Shown piece by piece: positions 24,696 to 32,560 of a stretch of 64,000 nt of DNA; the first letter of the stretch is position 1; every line of letters begins with the position of its first letter. The notes under the pieces were generated by a model, which saw only the letters and a list, made by a program, of their open reading frames with translations, did not search any database and had not been told where the DNA came from. Where the stretch lies: the NCBI RefSeq assembly GCF_018118585.1, contig NZ_CP069421.1:310001-374000 (forward strand), in the 5' to 3' direction. Source of the stretch: Aristaeella lactis (GTDB lineage Bacteria; Bacillota; Clostridia; Christensenellales; Aristaeellaceae). The translations under genes were made by a program, and so were the position numbers.

Positions 24696-24934
24696 CGGAA
24701 GAAAAAGACCTGATCCGGATTCGCTGGCATGTGGACCGTACCCAGGATCCGGCGATGTATATGCTGATCTGCCTTCATCCTGAGTACCAGGACCTGCAGG
24801 TGAGTGTCTCTTCGGGAGAAGTGACCGAACGCGTGGCCAAGGCCAAGCTGATGCAGGAGATGTATGAGCTGGGGGAAAAGCGGGGCATTGAACCGAAACG
24901 CCTCCGGTTCAAGATCAACGGCATAGAAGAGTAA
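24692..24934 (+). CDS. Small conserved-looking cytoplasmic protein coupled to alaX
   Basis: An 80-residue soluble protein starting MTEEKDLIRIRWHVDRTQDP. The ATG overlaps the alaX stop by 4 bp, which argues for coupled translation and against an earlier start. It is charged, with predicted beta strands (LIRIRWHV, LQVSVSSG) and a helix (ERVAKAKLMQEMYELGEKRG). No family is recognised. The overlap suggests a role with the editing factor, but only by position. A strong terminator follows. Confidence 0.75.
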   Translation: MTEEKDLIRIRWHVDRTQDPAMYMLICLHPEYQDLQVSVSSGEVTERVAKAKLMQEMYELGEKRGIEPKRLRFKINGIEE

Positions 24935-24938
24935 CAAA

Positions 24939-24970
24939 AAACAGGCTGCTTCAAAAGAAGCAGCCTGTTT
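24939..24970. terminator. Bidirectional terminator
   Basis: Stem AAACAGGCTGCTT (24939-24951) / AAGCAGCCTGTTT (24958-24970), loop CAAAAG, between the small alaX partner and the minus-strand secG gene. A and T runs flank both arms. Confidence 0.92.
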
Positions 24971-24987
24971 GATTGCTATAGGATCAA

Positions 24988-25218
24988 TTACTTGATGATC
25001 AGCATGACCAGAGACAGCACAACAAAGATAACGGCGGCGATCTTGGTGCCCAGCGCGAGCTTGGCTTCAAAGGTCTTGGCCTTGGACTTGCTGAAGTAGC
25101 TGTTGGAAGACTGGCCGGAGATGGCGCTGATGCCGCCTTCTTCAGAAGACTGCAGGAGCACGGTAACGATCATAAAAAGCGCTGCGATGATCAGCACGAT
25201 AGAAACAACAGTAGCCAT
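24988..25218 (-). CDS. secG: Preprotein translocase subunit SecG
   Basis: A 76-residue protein with two helices (residues about 3-23 and 55-74) and the connecting loop VLLQSSEEGGISAISGQSSN, the SecG signature around the LLQ and GG motif. SecG is the small non-essential subunit of the SecYEG channel and eases protein translocation. The ATG at 25218 is preferred because GAGGAGG lies eight bases upstream. It is a single gene, reading toward the shared terminator. Confidence 0.93.
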   Translation of the reverse strand: MATVVSIVLIIAALFMIVTVLLQSSEEGGISAISGQSSNSYFSKSKAKTFEAKLALGTKIAAVIFVVLSLVMLIIK

Positions 25219-25503
25219 AGGAACATACCTCCTCGATAAATCAGCCCGCATATCATATCATACGCAGGATACGATGTCAATTGAAAAACTGAATTCCGTC
25301 GGAATTCAGTTTATAAAATTCATAATTCACAATTCATAATTCATAATTATGAACGTGAGTCACCTGTGTGTGTGCCAGTTTGGTGTACAATCTGAACCCG
25401 TGGGAGATCTCTCCACTTCACTTCGTTCCGGTCGAGATGACACGGGGGCGTGACTTCGTCTCAGCCATGAAACAGGTCAGACTACATATAATTCTGAATT
25501 ACT
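25219..25503. repeat. Repeat-filled gap between secG and the GntR gene
   Basis: About 285 bp with no gene. It holds a tract of short direct repeats at 25317-25348 (ATTCATAATTCACAATTCAT type, 8-9 bp units) and one GATGACA-family repeat at 25408-25447 (GGGAGATCTCTCCACTTCAC ... GTCGAGATGACA). The first 50 bp carry the secG ribosome site and presumably its promoter. Confidence 0.75.
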
Positions 25504-26190
25504 TTAGATGTCGCGGTTCTGCTTCTTCGCGGCGAGGGCAGCCAGGCAGCATTCCTTGCTGCGCTCAATGTGGTGCTTCATCAGCTTCTCGAAGGCGGGG
25601 AGGTCCTTCTGCTCCACCAGGTCGACCAGCTTGTGATGCTCGGCGTTGGCGTCGGAGCGGCGGTCTTCCTGCTTGATGGCCATGGCGGAGAAGCGGCGGA
25701 TATATTCATCCTGTCCCTCGATGACACGGAGGATCCGGTTCTTGCCGGAGATGGAGGTCAGCCTGCTGTGGAAGTCACGGGCCAGGGGAGAAAGGGCTTC
25801 CACATCGTTCTTCTTGTCCAGCTCATCCATCCGGACCAGCATTTCCCGCAGGGCGGCAATGTCTTCCGGGGTGGCGTTGGCAATGATGTCCGGCAGGGTC
25901 AGCATTTCCAGGCAGTTACGGATGGTATAGATCTGTTCCACGTCCTCGGCAGTGAAGGAGTGCACGATCACGCCGCGGCGCATGACATATTCCACAAGGC
26001 CGTCCCGTTCCAGCTTGCGCAGCGCCTCTCTCAGGGGCGTACGGGAAATGTGAAGACGATCGGCATAATCGGTTTCCACGATGCGTTCGCCGGCGGGGAT
26101 TTCTCCCGTGATGATGGCCTTCTTCAGGACTTCGTAAGCGATTTCACGAATGGGGCGGCTCTCCATCATTGGCTGGAATGTCAGGGACAT
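25504..26190 (-). CDS. GntR family regulator with FCD domain
   Basis: A 228-residue FadR-type regulator. The N-terminal winged helix is AGERIVETDYADRLHISRTPLREAL, and the C-terminal FCD domain shows the metal-site pattern (LARDFHSRL near residue 135, EHHKLVDLV near 185, MKHHIERS near 208). FCD proteins sense small carboxylic acids. The ATG at 26190 has GGAGGAGG upstream. TTGTATACAA, a typical operator for this subfamily, lies 44 bp before it, so it probably represses itself. No catabolic gene stands next to it; its targets are elsewhere or include the divergent murB operon. Confidence 0.92.
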   Translation of the reverse strand: MSLTFQPMMESRPIREIAYEVLKKAIITGEIPAGERIVETDYADRLHISRTPLREALRKLERDGLVEYVMRRGVIVHSFTAEDVEQIYTIRNCLEMLTLPDIIANATPEDIAALREMLVRMDELDKKNDVEALSPLARDFHSRLTSISGKNRILRVIEGQDEYIRRFSAMAIKQEDRRSDANAEHHKLVDLVEQKDLPAFEKLMKHHIERSKECCLAALAAKKQNRDI

Positions 26191-26233
26191 GGTCTGGTCC
26201 TCCTCCTCGTCCACTTGGGACTTCTTCTGCACT

Positions 26234-26270
26234 TTGTATACAAGTTACATCAAAAAAACAATTTTGTCAA
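26234..26270 (-). promoter_or_regulatory. Operator TTGTATACAA and promoter of the FCD-GntR gene
   Basis: A perfect 10 bp palindrome TTGTATACAA at 26234-26243. On the minus strand TTGACA is at 26270-26265, and the likely -10 (TAACTT) is at 26247-26242, so the operator covers the -10 end and transcription start. Typical site for FadR/VanR-type GntR proteins; binding is inferred. Confidence 0.75.
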
Positions 26271-26274
26271 TAAG

Positions 26275-26304
26275 TTGCAGAGAAAGGAAGAAAAACAGTA
26301 TAAT
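26275..26304 (+). promoter_or_regulatory. Promoter of the murB-rapZ-whiA operon
   Basis: TTGCAG (26275-26280) and TATAAT (26299-26304) with an 18 bp spacer. It lies 218 bp before murB, so the operon has a long structured leader. Confidence 0.7.
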
Positions 26305-26313
26305 AGGTTGTTT

Positions 26314-26352
26314 AATTCTGAACACATCATTGCCAATGATGTGTTCAGAATT
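26314..26352 (+). promoter_or_regulatory. Perfect 19 bp hairpin at the 5' end of the murB leader
   Basis: Arms 26314-26332 and 26334-26352 are perfect reverse complements around one C. Transcription from the TATAAT at 26299 would start about 26311, so the RNA begins with this hairpin. Possible roles are 5' end protection or a protein binding site; it also resembles the repeat families here, since it contains AATTCTGAA/TTCAGAATT. Confidence 0.7.
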
Positions 26353-26379
26353 AGGTAGAAGGCAGGAAGTAGGAGGTAA

Positions 26380-26506
26380 GGGAACGAAAAGGACCGTCCC
26401 TATCATTCCTCCCCTTGGGATCATATTTCCATATGAACAGTAAAGAATTGTTCATTGTTCATTGTTAATTGTTCATTGCAACCGCGAATTGGAAATTCGC
26501 GGTTGC
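26380..26506. repeat. REP-like element, direct-repeat tract and hairpin in the murB leader
   Basis: 26380-26409: copy of the GGGAACGAAAAGGACCGTCC palindrome family (one base off at the right arm). 26449-26478: ATTGTTCATT-type direct repeats. 26478-26506: perfect 13 bp hairpin GCAACCGCGAATT-GGA-AATTCGCGGTTGC, ending two bases before the AAAGGAG ribosome site of murB. The last hairpin could limit ribosome access. Confidence 0.7.
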
Positions 26507-26521
26507 CAAAGGAGTATCTGC

Positions 26522-27400
26522 ATGTTCGAATCTTTCAACGCGCTGGTGAATGAGCCGATGAGCGCGCACACGACGCTGAAGCTGGGCGGACCGGCGGACT
26601 ACATGGTCTTTCCCCGGGACGGGGAGGAAATTGCCGCTATGTTCCGGGAAGCGGCGGAAAACAGCGTGCCTGTGACCGTGATCGGCCACGGGAGCAACCT
26701 GCTGGTGCTGGATGGCGGTATCCGGGGATTGGTGATCTGCATCGGAAAGAACATGCGGAAGATTACCCGGGAGGGGAATATCCTGAAGGCACAGGCCGGC
26801 GCCATGCTGGGCAGTGTTGCCCTGGAAGCGGCGGAAGCGGGTCTGACCGGCCTGGAATTTGCTTCCGGCATTCCCGGAACCGTGGGCGGCGGTGTTACGA
26901 TGAACGCCGGTGCCTATGACGGGGAAATGGCCCAGGTGGTGACAGAGGTCCGGGGAATCCGGCCGGACGGAACCGCGGTGTGCCTGTCCCGGGAGGAAAT
27001 GGATTTCAGCTACCGTCACTCCGTTGTGCAGGAGAAGGACTTCATTGTGACGGAAGTCACCTTTGAACTTCAGCCCGGTGATCCCGCGGCGATCCGCGCG
27101 CGGATGTCCGAACTGAACGCGAAGCGGTCTGAAAAGCAGCCGCTGGACCTGCCCAGTGCCGGCAGTACCTTTAAGCGGCCGGAAGGGTATTACGCGGCGG
27201 CGCTGATCGACCAGTGCGGCCTGAAGGGTTACAGTATCGGGGGTGCCCGGGTGAGTGAGAAGCACGCGGGTTTCCTGGTGAACACGGGAACAAGCAGCCG
27301 GGATTTCCTGAACCTGATGAAAAAGGTACAGGCGATCGTGGAGGAAAGGGCTGGTGTCCGGCTGGAGCCGGAGATCAGGATAGTAGGTACGGAAGAATGA
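26522..27400 (+). CDS. murB: UDP-N-acetylenolpyruvoylglucosamine reductase
   Basis: A 292-residue FAD enzyme that makes UDP-MurNAc, the second committed step of peptidoglycan synthesis. FAD-binding motifs are THTTLKLGGPA-like (HTTLKLGGPADYMVFP) and GHGSNLLVLDGGIRG; the substrate and catalytic parts are FSYRHSVVQ, SAGSTFKRPEG (catalytic Ser) and the C-terminal LEPEIRIVG. This is the short type IIa/B form without the type I C-terminal extension. The ATG at 26522 has AAAGGAG eight bases upstream. Its stop overlaps rapZ by 4 bp. Confidence 0.95.
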   Translation: MFESFNALVNEPMSAHTTLKLGGPADYMVFPRDGEEIAAMFREAAENSVPVTVIGHGSNLLVLDGGIRGLVICIGKNMRKITREGNILKAQAGAMLGSVALEAAEAGLTGLEFASGIPGTVGGGVTMNAGAYDGEMAQVVTEVRGIRPDGTAVCLSREEMDFSYRHSVVQEKDFIVTEVTFELQPGDPAAIRARMSELNAKRSEKQPLDLPSAGSTFKRPEGYYAAALIDQCGLKGYSIGGARVSEKHAGFLVNTGTSSRDFLNLMKKVQAIVEERAGVRLEPEIRIVGTEE

Positions 27401-28299
27401 GGTATTTGATCGTTACGGGACAGAGCGGCGCGGGCAAGACCGCCTGTGTCCGTTACCTGGAGGATAAGGGAAGCTTCTGCATGGATAACATGCCCCCGAT
27501 GATGCTTCCGAAGCTGATCGAGGCGTTTGACACCACGCCCGTAAAGCACCAGACGGTAACCATCGCCGTGGACGTGCGCAGCGGTGAGTTTTTTGACGCA
27601 AACGCTGTGGCCAAGATGATCCGGGAACTGCGGGTGATGGGTCACCAGATCGAGGTTATCTTTATGGAGGCCAGCGATGAAACATTGCTGGACCGCTATA
27701 AGGAAACCCGCCGGGAGCATCCCCTGTGCCAGGAAGGCCTGACGCTGACCGAGGCGATCGTGGAGGAACGCACCCGCCTGCAGCCGCTGCGGGAAACAGC
27801 CGGCTATGTGATCGACACCACCAACATGACCGCCCGGGCCATGAAGAAGACCCTGGACAAGGCGCTGGGCGACCTTTCGGATACAGAACCGCCGCTCCGG
27901 GCGGAAGTACTGAGCTTCGGCTTCAAAAGAGGACTGCCGCGGCAGGCGGACCTGGTGGCGGACGTGCGCTTCCTGCCCAATCCCTTCTATATTGACACCC
28001 TGTGCCGTCACAGCGGACTGGACGAGGATGTCCGGAGCTTTGTGATGGATCATCCCACAACAAAGGAATTCATGCAGCGGTATACGGAACTGCTGGACTT
28101 CCTGATCCCCCACTATAAGGAGGAAGGAAAACGCCGGCTGGTGATCGCCATCGGCTGCACCGGTGGTGCCCACCGTTCCGTTGCCATTGCGGAAGCTATC
28201 GCGCAGTACCTGCGGGACAAGGGACTCCCGACGGAGATCGTCCACCGGGATCTGCTGCTGGAACAGGCACGCTGGACCACGCCGGTTGAGGAGGCATAA
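27397..28299 (+). CDS. rapZ: RNase adapter protein RapZ
   Basis: A 300-residue P-loop protein. Walker A is TGQSGAGKTACVRYLED at the N-terminus, and the C-terminal domain has the hallmark GCTGGAHRSVAIAE near residue 252. In enteric bacteria RapZ controls amino-sugar supply through small RNAs; in Firmicutes (YvcJ) it binds UDP-GlcNAc-type ligands and nucleotides. Its place right after murB, with an ATGA overlap, fits a link to cell-wall precursor supply. The usual yvcK gene between rapZ and whiA is absent here. Confidence 0.95.
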   Translation: MRYLIVTGQSGAGKTACVRYLEDKGSFCMDNMPPMMLPKLIEAFDTTPVKHQTVTIAVDVRSGEFFDANAVAKMIRELRVMGHQIEVIFMEASDETLLDRYKETRREHPLCQEGLTLTEAIVEERTRLQPLRETAGYVIDTTNMTARAMKKTLDKALGDLSDTEPPLRAEVLSFGFKRGLPRQADLVADVRFLPNPFYIDTLCRHSGLDEDVRSFVMDHPTTKEFMQRYTELLDFLIPHYKEEGKRRLVIAIGCTGGAHRSVAIAEAIAQYLRDKGLPTEIVHRDLLLEQARWTTPVEEA

Positions 28300-29285
28300 T
28301 GCGCACAACGGATACGCGGAGCTTTTCCGCCGGGGTGAAGGAGGAACTGATCCGCCTCCCCATGGGGAAAGCCTGCTGCATGCTGAGTGAGATCTCGGCC
28401 CTGACCCAGACCTCGGGACATCTGTCCTTCCGGGGCGGCGGCTGGATCTCTGTCAGTTACAGACTGGATAACGCCGGCACGGCCAGGCGCTTGTTTCAGC
28501 TGCTGAAAAAGCGGCTCGGCGCGGCGCCGAAGCTGCACTTTGTCCAGACCCGGCAGCTGGGAGGCCGCCGGAGCTGTGTGCTGACCCTCGGCACGGAGGA
28601 TACCCGTGTGCTGCTGAACGCCCTGCATATGGCGGAAGAAGACGAGAACGGCATGCTTCACCTGAAACATACCGTTCCGCGGCATCCTATGACCCGGCAG
28701 TGCTGCCGCCGCGCTTTCCTGCGCGGGGCCTTCCTGGGCGCGGGCACGATGACCAACCCGGAAAAGGGATATCACTTTGAGTGGAAGGCGGATGACCGCC
28801 TGGCGGAAACCCTGGAAAAACTGCTGGAGAAATGTGAACTGCCCTACCACAGCTACGTGCGCAAAGGGCAGAAGATCATTTACCTGAAGGATGCCCAGCA
28901 GGTATCCGATATGCTGGCCATCATGGGTGCGGGAAGCAGCGTGCTGGAGATGGAGAACATCCGGATCCACAAACAGCTGCGGGCCGCCGCGACCCGGGCC
29001 GCCAACTGCGACGAACATAACAGTGAAAAAATGCTGGACGCGGGCCAGAAACAGGCGGAGGCGATCCGCCGCATTTCCCTTGCCCGCGGCCTGTTTACCC
29101 TGCCACCCGCCCTGCGGGAAGTGGCAAGGCTTCGGGTGGAGAACCCGGATATGAGCCTGCAGGAACTGGGAGAGATGATGGATCCCCCGGTGGGCAAGAG
29201 CGGTGTGAACCACCGGCTCCGCCGCCTGATGGAGATTGCCCGGCAGGTTGAGGAAGAATACGGGGAAGGAGGACGGGAAGAATGA
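28299..29285 (+). CDS. whiA: Sporulation/cell-division regulator WhiA
   Basis: A 328-residue DNA-binding protein. The N-terminal two-thirds are the LAGLIDADG-like domain (CCRRAFLRGAFLGAGTMTNPEKGYHFEW), and the C-terminus is a helix-turn-helix (LREVARLRVENPDMSLQELGEMMDPPVGKSGVNHRLRRL). WhiA is found in Gram-positive bacteria and tunes cell division or chromosome segregation. It overlaps rapZ by one base (TAATG) and the next gene by 4 bp (ATGA), so all four genes are coupled. Length is normal. Confidence 0.95.
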   Translation: MRTTDTRSFSAGVKEELIRLPMGKACCMLSEISALTQTSGHLSFRGGGWISVSYRLDNAGTARRLFQLLKKRLGAAPKLHFVQTRQLGGRRSCVLTLGTEDTRVLLNALHMAEEDENGMLHLKHTVPRHPMTRQCCRRAFLRGAFLGAGTMTNPEKGYHFEWKADDRLAETLEKLLEKCELPYHSYVRKGQKIIYLKDAQQVSDMLAIMGAGSSVLEMENIRIHKQLRAAATRAANCDEHNSEKMLDAGQKQAEAIRRISLARGLFTLPPALREVARLRVENPDMSLQELGEMMDPPVGKSGVNHRLRRLMEIARQVEEEYGEGGREE

Positions 29286-31327
29286 TCGCGTCCCTGGCTT
29301 ATACGTTTATGTTCCTGTTCTTCGGCGTGATGTCCGTGCGCTTCCTGCTGCCCAGACACCGTCCGCTGAACCGTCTCTGGCTGGGCCTTAGCCTGGGCCT
29401 GCTGGAGGAAATGTGGCTGCCTGCCATCGGTGCTTTCCTGTTTTCATTTGACGTGGAAGCGCATGTTTTTGCGGCAGGGGTTGTATTTATCCTGACGATT
29501 CTGTGCTGGTTCCTGCGGGACAGGCGTATGCCCGCGGAATGGGATGAAAAGGAAACCGCGCTGCTCCGGCAGCTGCTGGTGATCGGCCTGCCGCTGACGA
29601 TCCTGGGGATCTGGCTGCAGTACACCCATGTGATGCGCGTCGCCGCGGACGGCAGCTGGCACGTGGGCCAGAGCACCTACGGCGACCTGCCGATGCACCT
29701 GAGCTTTATTACCGGCCTGGTGGGCAAAAAGTTCCCGGCGGATTATCCCTTCTATCCCGGAAACCGGCTGAGTTATCCCTTCCTGATGGACAGCCTGAGC
29801 TCCACCTTCTATCTGCTTGGCTGCAGCCTGCAGGCGGCAACCATCCTGCCCGCCTCGCTGATGATGGCCCTGTGCTATATGGGCGTGCTGGTGCTGGCGC
29901 GGGATATGACCAGCGGAAAGAAAACCGCGCTGCTGGCAGCGGCCCTGTTCTTCCTGAACGGCGGCCTTGGCTTCCTGTATGATTTCGACCTGGCCGGAAG
30001 CGGTGTATGGACGGCGGATCCGGATGCTCCCTTCCTTACAAGGGTGGGACAGACTGTTTCCGACTGGTTCTCCACCGTTTCCCAGCGGGTGGAGTTTATC
30101 CTTACCGGCTATTACAAAACACCCACCAACCAGCCGGATCCCAACAACCTGCGGTGGAGCAACGTCATCTGCGATATGATGGTACCCCAGCGGACACTGC
30201 TGGGCGGCTGGTGCATGGTGATCCCCTGTTTCTACCTGCTGAATTCGGAGCTCCGCGCGCGGATGCGTGATCCGGAAAACCACAACCGGGGTCTGGTGCT
30301 GCTGGGCACCTGGGCCGGGGCGCTGCCGCTGATCCACACCCACAGCTTCCTGGCACTGGGACTGGCGTCCTTCGGAGCCATGTGCTATGACCTGATCCAC
30401 GGGGATCCGAAGGCCATGGTGGTCCGCAAACCCCGGGGACGGATCCTGCTCCGGTACCTGGCTTACGCGGCCATTGCAGCGGTGCTGGCTGTGCCGCAGC
30501 TGGTCCTGTTTACCTTTGCGCAGACTTTCCAGGAGGGCTCCCGTTCCTTCCTGACCCTTCAGTTTAACTGGGTCAACAATCCGGGCGGATACGGCATGCG
30601 GGACCTGTACCTCTGGTTCTATATCAAGAATATCGGCCTGCCGTTCCTGGCACTGATCGCGGCACTGTTTGAAAAGAACCCGCGGAACCGCCGGATCTTC
30701 TGTATGGCGCTGCCCATTATCCTGGCGGCGGAGTTTGTCCGCTTCCAGCCCAATGAATATGACAACAACAAACTGCTCTACCTGGCATGGCTCCTGTGCT
30801 GCATGATCATCGCGGACTGGGGCTCCCGGCTGTGGAAAAAGCTGGAGGGCTTCGGCGGACGGCGCTTCCTGGCGGCCATTGTCGCTGTGGTGACCTTCCT
30901 GAGCGCGGGACTGACCATCTGGCGCGAATGCGTGTCGGATTATACAGCCTTCGGCCAGCCGGCGGTGGAAGCCGGGGAGTATGTGAAGGAGAATACGCCG
31001 GAGGATGCGGTGTTCATCACCGGAACCCAGCACCTGAATCCCGTTCTTTCCATCGCGGGAAGGACCATTGTCTGCGGTCCGGATCTGTGGCTGTACTGGC
31101 ATGGCTTTGACACGGCGGAACGGAATGAGGAACTGGCGGAGTTCTACGGGGATCCGGAGAGCTATCCGGAGATCCCGGAGAAATACGGAGCGGAATATGT
31201 ATACGTTTCTTCCTATGAGCGTCAGGACTATGACGTGGACGAGGAAGGACTCGCTAAAATCGGCGAAAAAGTTTTTGAAAACCGGGAGGCGAGTATCTAC
31301 AGACTTACCCGGGAAAAGGCCGAATAA
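29282..31327 (+). CDS. Large polytopic membrane protein, GT-C glycosyltransferase-like
   Basis: A 681-residue protein with about 13 hydrophobic segments followed by a soluble C-terminal domain from about residue 560. The first extracellular loop contains SWHVGQSTYGDLPMHLSFI, with an acidic Asp in the position expected for a lipid-linked sugar transferase of the GT-C fold. The C-terminal part GEYVKENTPEDAVFITGTQHL ... YVYVSSYE resembles the globular tail of DUF2298-like or mannosyltransferase-like proteins. It is coupled to whiA by ATGA. A role in cell-surface glycan assembly is plausible, not shown. Confidence 0.75.
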   Translation: MIASLAYTFMFLFFGVMSVRFLLPRHRPLNRLWLGLSLGLLEEMWLPAIGAFLFSFDVEAHVFAAGVVFILTILCWFLRDRRMPAEWDEKETALLRQLLVIGLPLTILGIWLQYTHVMRVAADGSWHVGQSTYGDLPMHLSFITGLVGKKFPADYPFYPGNRLSYPFLMDSLSSTFYLLGCSLQAATILPASLMMALCYMGVLVLARDMTSGKKTALLAAALFFLNGGLGFLYDFDLAGSGVWTADPDAPFLTRVGQTVSDWFSTVSQRVEFILTGYYKTPTNQPDPNNLRWSNVICDMMVPQRTLLGGWCMVIPCFYLLNSELRARMRDPENHNRGLVLLGTWAGALPLIHTHSFLALGLASFGAMCYDLIHGDPKAMVVRKPRGRILLRYLAYAAIAAVLAVPQLVLFTFAQTFQEGSRSFLTLQFNWVNNPGGYGMRDLYLWFYIKNIGLPFLALIAALFEKNPRNRRIFCMALPIILAAEFVRFQPNEYDNNKLLYLAWLLCCMIIADWGSRLWKKLEGFGGRRFLAAIVAVVTFLSAGLTIWRECVSDYTAFGQPAVEAGEYVKENTPEDAVFITGTQHLNPVLSIAGRTIVCGPDLWLYWHGFDTAERNEELAEFYGDPESYPEIPEKYGAEYVYVSSYERQDYDVDEEGLAKIGEKVFENREASIYRLTREKAE

Positions 31328-31374
31328 AAGGTCAGGAAAAAACACATAAAGTCCTGTTCAAAAAGGTAGGATTG

Positions 31375-31383
31375 TGATAGAAT
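31375..31383 (+). promoter_or_regulatory. Extended -10 of the coiled-coil protein gene
   Basis: TGATAGAAT (TGn plus TAGAAT at 31378-31383), 68 bp before the start at 31451. No clear -35. It matches the TGATA-type -10 of two other exported protein genes. Confidence 0.6.
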
Positions 31384-31450
31384 AAGCACAAATCACGCCG
31401 GCGGAAGGCCGAAGACACAATTTTATCAACTGAACAGGAGGATCTATCTC

Positions 31451-32323
31451 ATGAAGAAGTCCGGAATCATTGTCATCGCGATTCTTGCCATCGTTGCCAT
31501 TGCCTTTGCCTCATTGTATTTCACGAACAGCGGCGACCTGACCAAGACCAAGAATGATCTGACCGCCAAGGTGAACGAACTGACCGACAGCGCGGCCAAG
31601 GCTGCTGACGATGCCGCCGCCTCCCTGAAGGCCGTGACCGATGAAAAGGATGCCCTGGCTGCGCAGGTTGAAACCCTGACCGCTGATGCCCAGAAGGCCG
31701 CTGATGAAGCTGCTGCCAACCTGAAGGCCGTGACGGACGAAAAAGACGCCCTGGCTGCCCAGGTTGAAACCCTGACGGCTGATGCCGCCAAGGCCAAGGA
31801 AGATGCCGACAGCGCTCTGCAGACCCTGAAGGACGAAGCCGCCAAGGCTGCTGATGATGCTGCCGCCGCGCTGAAGACCGCCAAGGACGATGCCGCTGCC
31901 GCCCTGAAGAAAGCCCAGGATGACGCCGCTGCTGCCCTGAAGGTCGTGACCGATGAGAAGGACGAGCTGGCCGCGAAGGTAAAGACCCTGACCGACGAAG
32001 CCGCTGCCGCTGCCGGCAACGTTGCTGAAGATGTGAAGACCCAGCTGGATGCGCTGCAGGGTGAGAAGGACGAGCTGCTCAAGCAGGTCGAAAACCTGAA
32101 GGGCGAAGCCACCAAGGCTGCCGATGACGCCGCTGCCGCCCTGAAGGCCGTGACCGATGAGAAGGACGCCCTGGTGACGAAGGTTGACGAACTGACCAAG
32201 AAGATCGAAGAAGCGACCGATTTCGCCAACATGGACGAGAAGGGCCTGAAGGACATCATCAAGAAGCTGACCGATCCGCTGAAGAAGATCGGCTACGAGA
32301 TCACCAAGAGCGCGGGAAACTAA
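31451..32323 (+). CDS. Membrane-anchored Ala-rich coiled-coil repeat protein
   Basis: A 290-residue protein with one N-terminal helix (residues 5-25) and then almost uninterrupted coiled coil. About 33-residue units recur, built from KAADDAAAALKAVTDEKDAL and AAQVETLTAD; at least five copies are visible, with the strongest identity at residues about 47-115. The last 50 residues break the pattern (FANMDEKGLKDIIKKLTDPLKKIGYEITK). Codon choice is very even and GC-rich across the repeats, as expected for recent tandem duplication. It may span the envelope as a rod. No known family. Confidence 0.8.
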   Translation: MKKSGIIVIAILAIVAIAFASLYFTNSGDLTKTKNDLTAKVNELTDSAAKAADDAAASLKAVTDEKDALAAQVETLTADAQKAADEAAANLKAVTDEKDALAAQVETLTADAAKAKEDADSALQTLKDEAAKAADDAAAALKTAKDDAAAALKKAQDDAAAALKVVTDEKDELAAKVKTLTDEAAAAAGNVAEDVKTQLDALQGEKDELLKQVENLKGEATKAADDAAAALKAVTDEKDALVTKVDELTKKIEEATDFANMDEKGLKDIIKKLTDPLKKIGYEITKSAGN

Positions 32324-32332
32324 AAAGAGATG

Positions 32333-32372
32333 ACGGGACCGATAGGGAAGAGACCTATCGGTCCCGTTCTTA
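32333..32372 (+). terminator. Terminator of the coiled-coil protein gene
   Basis: Perfect 13 bp stem CGGGACCGATAGG (32334-32346) / CCTATCGGTCCCG (32354-32366), loop GAAGAGA, then TTCTT. Ten bp past the stop. Confidence 0.88.
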
Positions 32373-32450
32373 AGAATGAAAAATGAAGAATGAAAAATGA
32401 ATAATGGTGGAAGAAATCGCACCCAGATGGGTGCGATTTCTTTGATTGAA
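32373..32450. repeat. Composite element copy 1: direct-repeat tract plus GGTGGA-hairpin-TTTGA
   Basis: AAGAATGAAAAATGAAGAAT-type repeats at 32373-32404, GGTGGA at 32406-32411, a perfect 12 bp stem GAAATCGCACCC (32413-32424) / GGGTGCGATTTC (32429-32440), then TTTGATT. Same order as copies at 43130, 51151 and 60748. Confidence 0.85.
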
Positions 32451-32466
32451 TGCGACTTCGTCGTAG

Positions 32467-32560
32467 GGGAACGATAGGGACGGTCCTTTTCGTTCCCTTT
32501 TTTGTCAGACAAGCAAATAAGAGATGGACGGGGAACGAAAAGGACCGTCCCTATCGTTCC
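32467..32560. repeat. Head-to-head pair of REP-like palindromes
   Basis: One copy at 32467-32497 (GGGAACGATAGGGACGGTCC and so on) and its reverse complement at 32531-32560, with 33 bp between. The pair forms a giant inverted repeat of about 30 bp arms. An identical arrangement is at 43209-43302. Confidence 0.88.

Noticed and set aside
29444-31345. 633-codon antisense frame over the GT-C-like gene
   Set aside because: The same kind of shadow frame; no ribosome site and no domain. The coupled start of the sense gene in whiA supports the sense strand.
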